Positions 29,401-38,165 of a DNA stretch of 64,000 nucleotides are shown piece by piece. The notes under the pieces were generated by a model that searched no databases, was not told the origin of the DNA, and saw only the letters and a program-made list of their open reading frames with translations. Within the stretch, counting starts at the first letter, position 1. Each line of letters opens with the position of its first letter. The DNA is from Gillisella taibaishanensis (GTDB lineage Bacteria > Pseudomonadota > Alphaproteobacteria > Rhizobiales > Rhizobiaceae): the NCBI RefSeq assembly GCF_001938985.1, contig NZ_MKIN01000024.1:62407-126406 (forward strand), read 5' to 3'. Both the position numbers and the translations under genes were made by a program.

Positions 29401-29868
29401 ATGAAAGGCCGCAAGCCCACTTCCGAAAATGTGGTCCCACTCAAACCCGAAGATAGCCCAGGCGCGAACTTCGAAGCGCGGGCGGCGGCCAAGGCGCGGG
29501 AGCTTAGGCCGGACGATCTGCCGTTTGAGGTGCGCGCCATCTGGGACCGGATCGCGCCGCCGCTGTGTGATCCCCGCAAGAACCGGCTGAACGAGGCCAA
29601 CGTCTTCATGTTCGAGCAGCTGTGCTGGACGATAGCCCGGCATGAGCGGTTGCGGCTCGATGTGCGGGAAGGCGGGGAGACCTACGAGAGCGAGACCCGC
29701 AACGGAAAGCAGCAGAAGAGCCGCCCGGAAGTCAGCCAGTTGAACGAAACATGGCGGCAGGTTCGGGCGCTGGCGAGTGATTTTGGCATGACGCCCTCGG
29801 CCGAACGCGGCCTGCAGGCAACCGGCCAGCTTGGATTTGAGTTCCCGACCGATGATGGATTCGATTGA
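29401..29868 (+). CDS. Terminase small subunit, P27 family
   Basis: A 155-residue protein: MKGRKPTSENVVPLKPE at the start, then RPDDLPFEVRAIWDRIAPPL and a helical region ending in SDFGMTPSAERGL, the last being the conserved P27-type signature. It recognises the packaging site and hands DNA to the large subunit. It overlaps the large-subunit start by 17 nt. Confidence 0.9.
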   Translation: MKGRKPTSENVVPLKPEDSPGANFEARAAAKARELRPDDLPFEVRAIWDRIAPPLCDPRKNRLNEANVFMFEQLCWTIARHERLRLDVREGGETYESETRNGKQQKSRPEVSQLNETWRQVRALASDFGMTPSAERGLQATGQLGFEFPTDDGFD

Positions 29869-31663
29869 TGTCGAGATCCCGGATGTCAGCTATGACGACG
29901 ATCCGGTGACCGCATGGGCGGCGGATGTGGCGCGTGGCAACATTGTTGCCGGTCCCCATGTTCGCAATGCCTGCCGCCGTCATCTGCGCGATCTGGTCGA
30001 AGGCCCGACGCGCGGCCTGGTTTGGGATCTGGACACCTCGAACAAGCGCATTAAGTGGTTTGGCGAGAAGCTGCGGCTGAACGGTGGTCAGTTCGAGGGG
30101 CGGCGGTTTCGGCTGCATCCCAGCCAGGCCTTCCGGGTCGGCTCGCTGTTCGGCTGGAAATGGGCCGATACCGGCTTGCGGCGGTTCCGTCGCTTCTATG
30201 ACGAGGAAGGCAAGGGCAACGGCAAATCACCGCTTCTGGCCGGCATCGGCATCTGCATGATGGTGGCCGATGGCGAACCCCGCGCCGAGATCTATGCGGC
30301 AGCCGCCAAGAAAGACCAGGCGCAAGTGCTGTTTCGTGATGCGGTTGCCATGCGCGACCAGTCGCCGGAATTGATGCGGCGGATCTCGACCTCTGGAGAA
30401 AACCCGGTCTGGCAGCTTACCTATATCAGCAAGGGCGGTGACAAGCGGTTCTTCAAGCCGATCTCGGCCGATAAGGCGCAATCGGGTCCGCGTCCATCCT
30501 GCGCGCTTTGTGACGAGGTGCATGAACATCCCAACCGCGATGTCATCGAAATGCTGGAACGCGGCTTTAAATTCCGCAAGCAGCCGCTCCTGGTCATGGC
30601 GACGAACTCTGGTTCCGACCGCAAATCGATCTGTTGGGAAGAGCATCAGCATGCCGTCAACGTCGCGGCCGGTATCATCCAGGACGATACGACCTTCGCC
30701 TTTGTCTGTTCGCTGGATGAGGGCGACGATTGGGAGAATGATCCGTCCTGCTGGGTGAAGGCAAACCCGCTCCTCGATGTCACGATCACCACGGAATATC
30801 TGAAAGGCGTGGTCGATCAGGCGCGGATGATGCCGGGAAAGCGCAACGGCATCGCTCGCCTGCATTTTTGCGAATGGACGCAATCGGTCAATGCGGCGAT
30901 CAAGCGTGAAGCCTGGATGGCCTGCCAGAAGGTTCTGGATCTCGACTGGCTGATCGAACAGGGCTTTCCCTGCTATGGCGGTCTCGATCTGTCACGCACC
31001 CGCGACTTTACCGCGCTGACTCTGATCTGGGTTCTCGACGGCACAAAGGATGCCGAGCGGTTCGCGTCAAAGACCTGGTTCTGGACGCCGGCCGATACGC
31101 TGGATGATCGGGCCAGCACTGACCAGGCGCCCTATGATCTCTGGCGCGACCAGGGCTTTATTGAAGCAGTGCCCGGCCAGCGGCTCAAATATCCCTGGCT
31201 GGCCTCGGCACTGGCCGAGATCTGCGCACGGTTCGAGCCGATTGAGATCGGGGCCGACCAGTATGGCCTGGAGCAATTGTCCGAGCATCTGGACGATCAG
31301 GGTGTTTCCCTGCCGTTGACCATCCACCCGCAAGGCTTCCAGCGCCGTGTGCTGGAGCGCGATCCTGATGCGCCCGATGGCGAGCAGGAAATTTACCTCT
31401 GGATGCCGCATAGCATCAACAAGCTCGAACACGCGCTTTATGAGGCGCGTATCGAGATCGACCCAAACCCGATGCTGGACAGCTGCGCTGCCAGCACCGT
31501 CTTTGCAGAAAACCGCACCGGTCACCGGATGTTCGACAAGGAACATGCCTTTGGCCGCATCGACGGCATGGTGTCTCTCGCCATGTCGATGGGCATGGCC
31601 ATGTGTCGTGTCCGCGCGCCAGAGGCATCCCCCTGGGATGACCCGGATTTTTCCATGAACTGA
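29852..31663 (+). CDS. Terminase large subunit
   Basis: A 603-residue packaging motor. The ATPase domain has a Walker A-like EEGKGNGKSPLLAG at about 118-130 and a Walker B region ending CALCDEVHEH. The C-terminal nuclease has acidic clusters (GGLDLSRTRDFTALTL, IGADQYG, KEHAFGRIDGMVSLAM). It is the Terminase_1 family commonly paired with P27 small subunits and HK97-type heads. ATG 29852 is chosen over a TTG at 29831. Confidence 0.95.
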   Translation: MMDSIDVEIPDVSYDDDPVTAWAADVARGNIVAGPHVRNACRRHLRDLVEGPTRGLVWDLDTSNKRIKWFGEKLRLNGGQFEGRRFRLHPSQAFRVGSLFGWKWADTGLRRFRRFYDEEGKGNGKSPLLAGIGICMMVADGEPRAEIYAAAAKKDQAQVLFRDAVAMRDQSPELMRRISTSGENPVWQLTYISKGGDKRFFKPISADKAQSGPRPSCALCDEVHEHPNRDVIEMLERGFKFRKQPLLVMATNSGSDRKSICWEEHQHAVNVAAGIIQDDTTFAFVCSLDEGDDWENDPSCWVKANPLLDVTITTEYLKGVVDQARMMPGKRNGIARLHFCEWTQSVNAAIKREAWMACQKVLDLDWLIEQGFPCYGGLDLSRTRDFTALTLIWVLDGTKDAERFASKTWFWTPADTLDDRASTDQAPYDLWRDQGFIEAVPGQRLKYPWLASALAEICARFEPIEIGADQYGLEQLSEHLDDQGVSLPLTIHPQGFQRRVLERDPDAPDGEQEIYLWMPHSINKLEHALYEARIEIDPNPMLDSCAASTVFAENRTGHRMFDKEHAFGRIDGMVSLAMSMGMAMCRVRAPEASPWDDPDFSMN

Positions 31664-31678
31664 TAAAGGGGTGGCCCG

Positions 31679-32974
31679 ATGGCTTCCAAGAAGGGCAAGG
31701 CCGAGCGGCGTTCAACGTCGCTCGAAAGCGAAACCGTGCCTGTGAGCGCTGACAATTTTATGGAGTTCTTCGGGCTCGGCGGCGGCGCGTTGCTGACCGT
31801 CAGTATCGAAACGGCGCTGAAGGTGCCGGCGGTCCAGGCGGCGGTGTCCTTCCTGTCGCGGACGTTGGCGACCTTGCCGCTGCATGTCTACAAGACGACG
31901 GATCAGGGGCCGGAACGGCTTGGCGGCAAGCTTGCCGTGGTGCTCGAAGAAAACCCGAACGAGGAAATGGATACGTCCAAGTTCCGGCGCTTCTTCTGGG
32001 AACAGGTGTTTACCGGCGGACGGGGCCTTGCCTGGATCGAGCGCAAGGGGGCCGGTGTCGAGGCGCTCTGGCCGATTGATCCCGGCAGTTGTTCGATCCG
32101 CCGTCGCGGCGGCCGGCTGTTTTACAGCTTCGAGGGCCGGGAGTATCCAGCCACCGATGTCATCGACATTCCCTATATGCTGAAGCGCAATCTGGTCCAG
32201 CATCGCGGGCCGATTGCCATGGCGGAAAAGGCGATCCAGCTGGCGCTGGCCATGAACGACTATGCCTCGAACTTCTTTGCCGGTGGCGGCGTGCCGCCCT
32301 TGGCACTGGAGGGACCAATGCCGGCCGGCGGCAAGGCGATGCAGCGGGCGCGAGAAGACATTCATCGGGCCGTCCGGCAAGCACAAAAGGACAATCTGCC
32401 GGTCATTCATCTACCTCCTGGCTATAAGCTGACCCAAGTCGGCTACGATCCGGCCAAGGGGCAGATGACCGAGGCGCGGCTCTACCAGGTGCAAGAGATT
32501 GCCCGTGCCTATCAGATCCCGCCGAACTTCCTCCAGGACTTGAGCCGAGCGACCTTCTCCAATGTCGAGCAGAACGACCTCTATCTGGTCAAGCATCTCG
32601 TCAGCCAATGGGCGACGGCGCTCGAAGGGGAAATGAACCTCAAGATTTTTGGGCGCATGAACACCCGCCGTTATGTCCGTCATAACCTCGACGGCCTGAT
32701 GCGCGGCGACTTCAAGAGCCGGCTTGAGGCCTTGGCGACCGGCGTCAACTCGGCGCTGCTCACCCCGAACGAGGGCCGGGAGATCGAGGGCCGGCCGCGC
32801 GATCCGAACCCGGCCGCCGACCGGCTGTATATCCAGGGCGCGACCGTTGCCATCGGCACCAGCAGCGCCATCGGCCACAACGGCGGCCCGCCGCTGGATG
32901 ACGCACCCCCCGACGACAATCAAAAACAGGTGAGTGATGACAGCGACACAGACCCCGAAACCGAAACCGGGTGA
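31679..32974 (+). CDS. Portal protein, HK97 family
   Basis: A 431-residue protein that forms the ring through which DNA enters the head. Family marks are VPAVQAAVSFLSRTLATLPL near residue 45, DVIDIPYMLKRNLVQHRGP, RGP-containing loop and the central EIARAYQIPPNFLQDLSRAT with NVEQNDLYLVKHLVSQWATA. The Gly/Ser/Thr-rich last 40 residues resemble other portal tails. It starts 15 bp after terminase and overlaps the protease by about 38 nt. Confidence 0.94.
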   Translation: MASKKGKAERRSTSLESETVPVSADNFMEFFGLGGGALLTVSIETALKVPAVQAAVSFLSRTLATLPLHVYKTTDQGPERLGGKLAVVLEENPNEEMDTSKFRRFFWEQVFTGGRGLAWIERKGAGVEALWPIDPGSCSIRRRGGRLFYSFEGREYPATDVIDIPYMLKRNLVQHRGPIAMAEKAIQLALAMNDYASNFFAGGGVPPLALEGPMPAGGKAMQRAREDIHRAVRQAQKDNLPVIHLPPGYKLTQVGYDPAKGQMTEARLYQVQEIARAYQIPPNFLQDLSRATFSNVEQNDLYLVKHLVSQWATALEGEMNLKIFGRMNTRRYVRHNLDGLMRGDFKSRLEALATGVNSALLTPNEGREIEGRPRDPNPAADRLYIQGATVAIGTSSAIGHNGGPPLDDAPPDDNQKQVSDDSDTDPETETG

Positions 32975-33545
32975 GCGTGAGCGCCGCTCGTTGGTGCTGC
33001 CGGTTGAGAGCCGGGCCGATGGCGAGCGCATGACAGTGGCCGGCTACGCCGCCAATTTTGGCGATGTCACCACCATCGCCGGTGTGTTCGAAGAGTGCAT
33101 TGCGCCGGGCGCCTTTGCCCGCTCGCTGCGATCCGACGATATCAGGGCCTTTTATGACCATGACACGGCACATGTGCTGGGACGCAACCGGGCCGGCACG
33201 CTGCGGATATCGGAAGATGCCAAGGGCCTCGCCGTCGAAATCGACCTGCCCGACACGACGGTCGGGCGCGATGTCCGCACCTTGATTGCCCGTGGCGACG
33301 TGTCGGGCATGTCTTTCGGGTTCGAGGCTATTGGCGAGGAATGGGATTTTTCCCGCGCCATGCCGCGCCGGACTCTTACCGACCTCAACCTGTTCGAGGT
33401 CTCCATTGTTTCCATCCCGGCCTATGCCGGCACCTCCATCGCCCTACGGTCGCTCGCAAGCGCTCGTGGAACCGAAACCCGTTCTCATGGGCTGATCACA
33501 CGCCTGCGCATGAAGATCGGCCTCGACCTGACGCGGCGCTCATAA
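32937..33545 (+). CDS. Prohead protease, HK97 family
   Basis: A 202-residue serine protease that matures the capsid. Visible signatures are AGYAANFGDVT, FEECIAPGAFARSL, YDHDTAHVLGR (with the catalytic His) and GDVSGMSFGFEAIGEEW (with Ser). The C-terminal 20 residues (GLITRLRMKIGLDL) are probably a cleavable or scaffold-binding tail. ATG 32937 is used; an adjacent GTG is possible. Confidence 0.92.
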   Translation: MTATQTPKPKPGERERRSLVLPVESRADGERMTVAGYAANFGDVTTIAGVFEECIAPGAFARSLRSDDIRAFYDHDTAHVLGRNRAGTLRISEDAKGLAVEIDLPDTTVGRDVRTLIARGDVSGMSFGFEAIGEEWDFSRAMPRRTLTDLNLFEVSIVSIPAYAGTSIALRSLASARGTETRSHGLITRLRMKIGLDLTRRS

Positions 33546-33585
33546 GGCCCGCGTCCCAACTTTCCCCACCATCAGGAGCATGATT

Positions 33586-34857
33586 ATGTCGCAGAAACTC
33601 AAAGAATTGCGTGAAAAGCAGGCGCGTCTCGTAAGCGAGGCCCGCGAACGGCTGGAGGCGATCACGCCTGACACAGACGAGGTCCGGTCCAAGGAACTGG
33701 AAAGCGCCCATGACAAAGCGATGGCCGAATATGACCGGCTGCAGGGCATTCTGGAGCGCGAAGAAAAGCTGCTCGAGCTGGAAAAGCGGGATGAAGAGCG
33801 CCGCGCCAAACAACGCCCGCTGCGTGATACGCCGGAAACACGCGGGGAAGATCTGCCGGAAGCCGGCAAGGTCGAATATCGCAGCGTTTTTGCCAAAGTG
33901 GTCTGCGGCGTCAGCCCTGCCGATCTATCATCCGAAGAGCGCTCGGTCCTTCAGCGCGGCCTTGCCAGTTTCGAGACCCGCGACCAGGTGACCTCAAGCG
34001 CCGTTGCCGGTGGCTATACCGTGCCGGTCGAACTGGAGGCCACCATCATCCAGGCGATGAAGGCCTGGGGGCCGCTCTACGACGAAGCCATCTGCACGGT
34101 CATCTCGACCTCCAAGGGCAATGAGATGCTGGTGCCGACCGTTGACGATACCGACAATGAGGCCGATCCGCTGGCCGAAGCCGCCGATCTCCTAGAAGAC
34201 GGCAGCGGCGATGTCGAGTTCGGGCAGAAGGTGCTCAACGCCTATGTCTACGCCACGCCCTTTATCAAATGGTCGTTTGAATTGGACGCGGATTCGCTGT
34301 TCAACATGGAAAGCCTGCTTGGCGGCATGATCGGCGAACGGCTTGGGCGGATCGGCAATCGCAAGCTGACCTTGGGGACAGGCCAGAACCAGCCGAATGG
34401 CGTGGTCAATGCCGCCGGTCTCGGTCACACCACGGCGGCCAAGAATGCCTTCACGTTCGACGATATCCTGGACCTGGAGCATTCGGTCGACCCTGCCTAT
34501 CGTGGCTCACCAAAATGCCGTTACATGTTCCACGACAATTTCCTGAAGGCAACGCGCAAGCTGAAGGACGGCAACGGCAATTATCTCTGGCAGCAGGGCG
34601 ATGTGCAGAAGGGCGCACCCGCCAGCTTCAACGGCCGGGCCTATTCAATCAACCAGCATATGGATGATATCGAGGCTGACAAGCGTATCGCGCTGTTTGG
34701 TGACTTCTCCAAATACTATGTCCGCAAGGTCGGCTCGCCCGTGATCGGCGTGCTGCGCGAGCGCTTCTGGCCGAAGGTCGGCATTGCCGGCCTGATCCGC
34801 TTCGACGGTGAGCTCGGCGATTCCAACGCCATCAAAGCGATGAAGACCGCTGCCTGA
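33586..34857 (+). CDS. Major capsid protein, HK97 family
   Basis: A 423-residue precursor. The first 110 residues form a highly charged coiled-coil delta domain, the scaffold (LKELREKQARLVSEARERLE ... REEKLLELEKRDEERR). The protease should remove it. The mature shell protein starts near SSAVAGGYTVPVELEATI and contains WSFELDADSLFNMESLLGG (E-loop and spine helix region) and AYSINQHMDDIEADKRIALFGDFSKYYV. ATG 33586 lies 7 nt after AGGAG; the ATG at 33580 would be too close. Confidence 0.95.
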   Translation: MSQKLKELREKQARLVSEARERLEAITPDTDEVRSKELESAHDKAMAEYDRLQGILEREEKLLELEKRDEERRAKQRPLRDTPETRGEDLPEAGKVEYRSVFAKVVCGVSPADLSSEERSVLQRGLASFETRDQVTSSAVAGGYTVPVELEATIIQAMKAWGPLYDEAICTVISTSKGNEMLVPTVDDTDNEADPLAEAADLLEDGSGDVEFGQKVLNAYVYATPFIKWSFELDADSLFNMESLLGGMIGERLGRIGNRKLTLGTGQNQPNGVVNAAGLGHTTAAKNAFTFDDILDLEHSVDPAYRGSPKCRYMFHDNFLKATRKLKDGNGNYLWQQGDVQKGAPASFNGRAYSINQHMDDIEADKRIALFGDFSKYYVRKVGSPVIGVLRERFWPKVGIAGLIRFDGELGDSNAIKAMKTAA

Positions 34858-34917
34858 GCGGCCACGGCAACGGCCGGCGCACTGAGCGCCGGCCTGTTTC
34901 CAGATGGAGAGGATCCC

Positions 34918-35169
34918 ATGAAAATCAAAATGCTGACCGGCGTTGCCGGAACCGACTTTGTTTTGAACAAGGGCGACGTAACCGACCGTTACGAGATCCC
35001 GGACGCGCGTCGGCTAATCGAAGCCGGGCTTGCCGAGCTTGTGATCGACCCTGAGGGCGACGAGCTTGCCAAGCTGCGCGCCGAACACATGATGTTGCGC
35101 AACCGCCATGCCAAGATTGTCGCAGCGCTGGCAGCGGCAACCAGGCCCGTGCCGGACGGCCGCGCATGA
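34918..35169 (+). CDS. Small head protein, hypothetical
   Basis: An 83-residue protein immediately downstream of the capsid gene: MKIKMLTGVAGTDFVLNKGD, then a helical acidic stretch (EGDELAKLRAEHMMLRNRHA). Position fits a decoration or head-completion accessory; no family is recognised. It overlaps the connector start by 4 nt. Confidence 0.7.
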   Translation: MKIKMLTGVAGTDFVLNKGDVTDRYEIPDARRLIEAGLAELVIDPEGDELAKLRAEHMMLRNRHAKIVAALAAATRPVPDGRA

Positions 35170-35714
35170 GCTGGTATGGCGCGACAGTCACAGCGAAAGC
35201 GGCCGATCTGCCGGTTTCCGTCCAGACCGTCAAAGAGCGCTGCGGCATCGACACGGCTCATGATGACGCGATCCTGCACATGATGCTTGAGGAAGTCGTC
35301 GCTGTTGTCGAGCAGACCTGTAATCTGTCGGTCTTTCCGAAAACCCTTGTCGCGCAATGCGATGGCTGGGCCGATCTGGAGCGCTTGCCGGATGGGCCGG
35401 TGAAACCGGGAAGTAAGCCGGTAATCACCTATACATCGCAAGATGGTGGGGAAATTGTTCTCGATCCCTCGCTGTATCGGCTCAAATCCGATGGGCTGAC
35501 GTTCGGTCTGGTTCCGGTCCGATTCTGGCCGCTGGCGCATCGCGGCGCGCCTGTGACCGTCACCTATGAGGTCGGCTTTGTCGAGCTGCCATTCGATCTT
35601 CGCCTCGGCATCATTATGCGCGTGGCTGAGATTTACGGACGCCCGGAAAACGGCGCGGCGGATGCGGTGACCGACTTCGACCGGTTGCTGGTCAATTGGC
35701 GGCGAGGTGCGTGA
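35166..35714 (+). CDS. Head-tail connector protein, gp6-like
   Basis: A 182-residue adaptor resembling HK97 gp6/phiE125 gp8-type proteins: VSVQTVKERCGIDTAHDDAI near the N-terminus, then a helix with EVVAVVEQTCN, and the C-terminal LPFDLRLGIIMRVAEIYGRPE. It forms the ring below the portal. It is coupled to both neighbours by 4-nt overlaps. Confidence 0.85.
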   Translation: MSWYGATVTAKAADLPVSVQTVKERCGIDTAHDDAILHMMLEEVVAVVEQTCNLSVFPKTLVAQCDGWADLERLPDGPVKPGSKPVITYTSQDGGEIVLDPSLYRLKSDGLTFGLVPVRFWPLAHRGAPVTVTYEVGFVELPFDLRLGIIMRVAEIYGRPENGAADAVTDFDRLLVNWRRGA

Positions 35715-35911
35715 TGCGGGTGCGGTTCTTGGAAGCCTTTGACTTCAAATCCACCCGCGCGACGACGATCGCTTACCAGGCCGGCATGGAAATGACCGTG
35801 CCAAAACGCTGCGGCGACTGGGCCGTGGCGGCCGGCAAGGCGGTGGCGCTGCCCAAGCCGCCACGCCGAATCGAGGGAGAAGCCGATGGCGCGGAAGAGA
35901 TCGACGGGTGA
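35714..35911 (+). CDS. Small phage protein, hypothetical
   Basis: A 65-residue protein that starts on the ATGA overlap with the connector gene: MRVRFLEAFDFKSTRATTIA, then MEMTVPKRCGDWAVAAGKAVALPKPPR, a small beta-rich fold. Similar short genes occur at this place in rhizobial phages. Function unknown. Confidence 0.65.
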   Translation: MRVRFLEAFDFKSTRATTIAYQAGMEMTVPKRCGDWAVAAGKAVALPKPPRRIEGEADGAEEIDG

Positions 35912-36248
35912 CCTGAAGCGCCGGATTGTCTTTGAGCAGCGCGAAGAGGTCGACCGGGGCGATGGCGTCACCGTTGCCTCCTGGATCGAACGCTACAGGT
36001 GCCGTGCCGGCTTTGTCCATCTTCGCGGTGGTGAGACTGTCATGGCGGATCGGCTGCAAGGCGAGCATTCGCAGGTGATCTTTGTGCGCGATTGCATTGA
36101 GGCGCGGGATGTCGAAACTGACTGGCGCATTCGTGACCTCGATACAGAGCGCCTCTTTAATATCCGAGACGTGACTGCCGGCGAATGGACCGACAGCGAC
36201 CGACGCTGGATCGACTTCCTCTGCCAGAGCGGCGGGGTGGCCGGATGA
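35886..36248 (+). CDS. Phage head closure protein
   Basis: A 120-residue protein matching head-closure (gp16/FII-like) proteins: GDLKRRIVFEQREEVDRGDG, WIERYRCRAGFVHLRGGE and the RDCIEARDVETDWRIRDLDT beta-strand region. It caps the connector before tail joining. It overlaps the preceding and following genes. Confidence 0.85.
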   Translation: MARKRSTGDLKRRIVFEQREEVDRGDGVTVASWIERYRCRAGFVHLRGGETVMADRLQGEHSQVIFVRDCIEARDVETDWRIRDLDTERLFNIRDVTAGEWTDSDRRWIDFLCQSGGVAG

Positions 36249-36706
36249 GCAAGATCCTCAATCTCGTCAAACTGGACAGGAAGCTGAAGCGCTTGCCAGA
36301 CATGGCCAAGGCAGAAATCAAGGCCGGGATGGAAGCGGCGGCCGATGGCGTCGTTGCCATGATGAAGAGCCTGGTCGCGGTCGAAGACGGTACGCTTCGC
36401 GATAGCATCGGCTGGACCTGGGGCAAGGTGCCGAAAGGGGCTGGGATCGTTGCGGCCGTGAAATCCCAGATGGGCAATGATCTTTCGATCACGATCTATG
36501 CCGGCAGCACCGAGGCTTATTATGCCCGCTGGGTGGAATATGGCACGGCACCCCATAAGAACGGCGGCAAGTTTGCCGGATCGGAAAACCCCGGCACCAA
36601 TGCGCGGCCGTTCTTCTACGTGTCCTGGCGCGCCAGCAGAAAGTCGGCCAGGCGGGCGGTGCGAAAGGCGGTTCGCACGGCTGCCAGAAAGGTGGCGGCC
36701 TCATGA
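36245..36706 (+). CDS. HK97 gp10-like tail-joining protein
   Basis: A 153-residue protein: helical start with MAKAEIKAGMEAAADGVVAM, a GTLRDSIGWTWGK strand region, and the family hallmark YYARWVEYGTAPHKNGG ... NARPFFYVSW before a basic tail (RKAVRTAARKVAA). It connects head and tail. ATG 36245 overlaps the head-closure stop. Confidence 0.9.
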   Translation: MSKILNLVKLDRKLKRLPDMAKAEIKAGMEAAADGVVAMMKSLVAVEDGTLRDSIGWTWGKVPKGAGIVAAVKSQMGNDLSITIYAGSTEAYYARWVEYGTAPHKNGGKFAGSENPGTNARPFFYVSWRASRKSARRAVRKAVRTAARKVAAS

Positions 36707-37110
36707 GCGAAGACGCTGCCCACGAATTGCAGGTGGCCATCGTCACCGCCCTGAAATCCGATCCTGATGTGACGGCATTGATTGCCGGCCGCGTCTATGA
36801 CCGGGTGCCGCAAGGGGTCACCCTGCCTTACGTTTCTTTCGGCCCCACCCAGGAACTGCCTGAAGATGCCGATGGGCTGGACCTTTCCGACCTGGTCATT
36901 CAACTCAGCGTCTGGTCGGAAGATCCGGGATTTGCCGAGGGGCGGCGGATCGCCAAGGCAGTCGTTAAGGCACTGTCCGGCGACACGCTGTCCCTTACTG
37001 ACAACGCGCTCACCTTTCTCGAACTGGATAGCCGGCGCGATCTGCGCGACCCGGACGGATTGACCACGCATATTGCGCTGACTTTCCGCGCCGGCATCGA
37101 AAACCACTGA
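36703..37110 (+). CDS. DUF3168-type tail completion/terminator protein
   Basis: A 135-residue protein: DAAHELQVAIVTALKSDPD, VTALIAGRVYDRVPQGVTLPY and VSFGPTQELPEDADG, then VIQLSVWSEDPGFAEGRRIA. This matches the DUF3168 tail terminator group that caps the tail tube at the head-proximal end. Confidence 0.85.
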   Translation: MSEDAAHELQVAIVTALKSDPDVTALIAGRVYDRVPQGVTLPYVSFGPTQELPEDADGLDLSDLVIQLSVWSEDPGFAEGRRIAKAVVKALSGDTLSLTDNALTFLELDSRRDLRDPDGLTTHIALTFRAGIENH

Positions 37111-37136
37111 CATTCTCTCAACATCTGGAGGCCATC

Positions 37137-37580
37137 ATGGCGCAAGCAACCACCATCCGTGGCGGGAAAATCCGTGTTCTCCTCGGTAATACCGCCACCC
37201 CTATCGTTTATTCCTCGCCCTGCGGCTTTACGCAGCGCTCGGTCTCGCTCGACAAGGGGCTGGAAGAAAGCCAGATTCCCGACTGCGATGATCCTGATGC
37301 CGTCGATTGGGTCGGCCGCGATGCGTCGTCGCTGTCCATGTCGATCTCAGGCGAGGGCGTGTTGGCGCAGGAGAGTGTCGAAACCTGGCTTGATGCCTGG
37401 GAAAACATCGACAGCATCCCGGTCAAGGTTGAATGGGAGTTTCCCGCCAAAACCATCACCTGGACCGGCCACATGCATGTCGAGAAGTTTGAAAGTGCCG
37501 GCGACAATGGCAAGCGCGCCACCGCCAGCATCTCGATGCAAAGCGACGGCAAGATGGTCCGCGTGGTCACCCCGAAATGA
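37137..37580 (+). CDS. Major tail tube protein
   Basis: A 147-residue beta-rich protein: RVLLGNTATPIVYSSPCGFT, then GLEESQIPDCDDPDAVDWVG and SLSMSISGEGVLAQESVETW. The pattern matches the siphovirus tail tube protein (TP901-1/GTA-like). It has its own ribosome site (TGGAGG) and is followed by the chaperone pair and tape measure, the canonical order. Confidence 0.88.
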   Translation: MAQATTIRGGKIRVLLGNTATPIVYSSPCGFTQRSVSLDKGLEESQIPDCDDPDAVDWVGRDASSLSMSISGEGVLAQESVETWLDAWENIDSIPVKVEWEFPAKTITWTGHMHVEKFESAGDNGKRATASISMQSDGKMVRVVTPK

Positions 37581-37960
37581 GGAATGCCGAGCTGATGATG
37601 CCTTGGGCGGATGGTGATTACACCTTCCGCCTCGGTTGGGGTGAGCTGGAAGGATTGCAAGAGGCCTGCGATGCCGGGCCTTACGTGATCCTCGACCGTC
37701 TCCAGACCAGCACCTGGCGCGTGGGCGATATAGCCCATGTGATCCGCTTCGGCCTGATCGGCGGCGGCAAGACGCCGGTCGAGGCGCTCGGCCTGGTACG
37801 CATATGGGTCGAGGCCCGCCCGCCCGCCGAAAACCTGCTGTTCGCGCAAGCCATCCTCACGGCCGGTATCATCGGTGCCCCGGATGAAAAGCCGGGGGAG
37901 GAAGACGCGGCAAATCAGGAGGGGGCGATGCCCTCGACGACCTTCCCAACGGAAAGTTGA
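37577..37960 (+). CDS. Tail assembly chaperone, gene-transfer-agent gp10-like
   Basis: A 127-residue protein: GDYTFRLGWGELEGLQEACD, IRFGLIGGGKTPVEALGLVR and the WVEARPPAENLLFAQAILTAG segment match the GTA_GP10/tail chaperone family. It is the first of a pair immediately before the tape measure gene. The second gene overlaps its stop in the -1 frame. Confidence 0.82.
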   Translation: MRNAELMMPWADGDYTFRLGWGELEGLQEACDAGPYVILDRLQTSTWRVGDIAHVIRFGLIGGGKTPVEALGLVRIWVEARPPAENLLFAQAILTAGIIGAPDEKPGEEDAANQEGAMPSTTFPTES

Positions 37961-38142
37961 GATTTGCCGCCATCTACGGCAATGGCGCGGCCATGGGGTT
38001 TAGCCCACAAGCCGTCCGCGCCATGTCCATGTTCCAGTTCTTCGCGGCGGTAGACGGCTGGATGAAGGCCAATGTGCCGGAGGAGGAAAACGCGCTGTCG
38101 GAGAGAGAGCGTGATGATCTCTGGGAATTCATCAACCGCTGA
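37957..38142 (+). CDS. Second tail chaperone-like small protein (TTG start or -1 frameshift)
   Basis: A 61-residue product: RFAAIYGNGAAMGFSPQAVR, then MSMFQFFAAVDGWMKANVPE. It begins at a TTG overlapping the TGA of the previous gene (TTGA). The -1 frame is open upstream to 37888 and reads GDALDDLPNGKLRF, so expression as a gpG-gpGT-like frameshift fusion is also possible. No canonical slippery heptamer is evident. Confidence 0.6.
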   Translation: MRFAAIYGNGAAMGFSPQAVRAMSMFQFFAAVDGWMKANVPEEENALSERERDDLWEFINR

Positions 38143-38165
38143 TCTCTCAACACATTGAGGCACTT

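Noticed and set aside
37888..37960. A canonical slippery heptamer for -1 frameshifting
   Set aside because: Candidates such as GGGGGAG allow re-pairing at only one of the two codons; left as an open possibility and not annotated.
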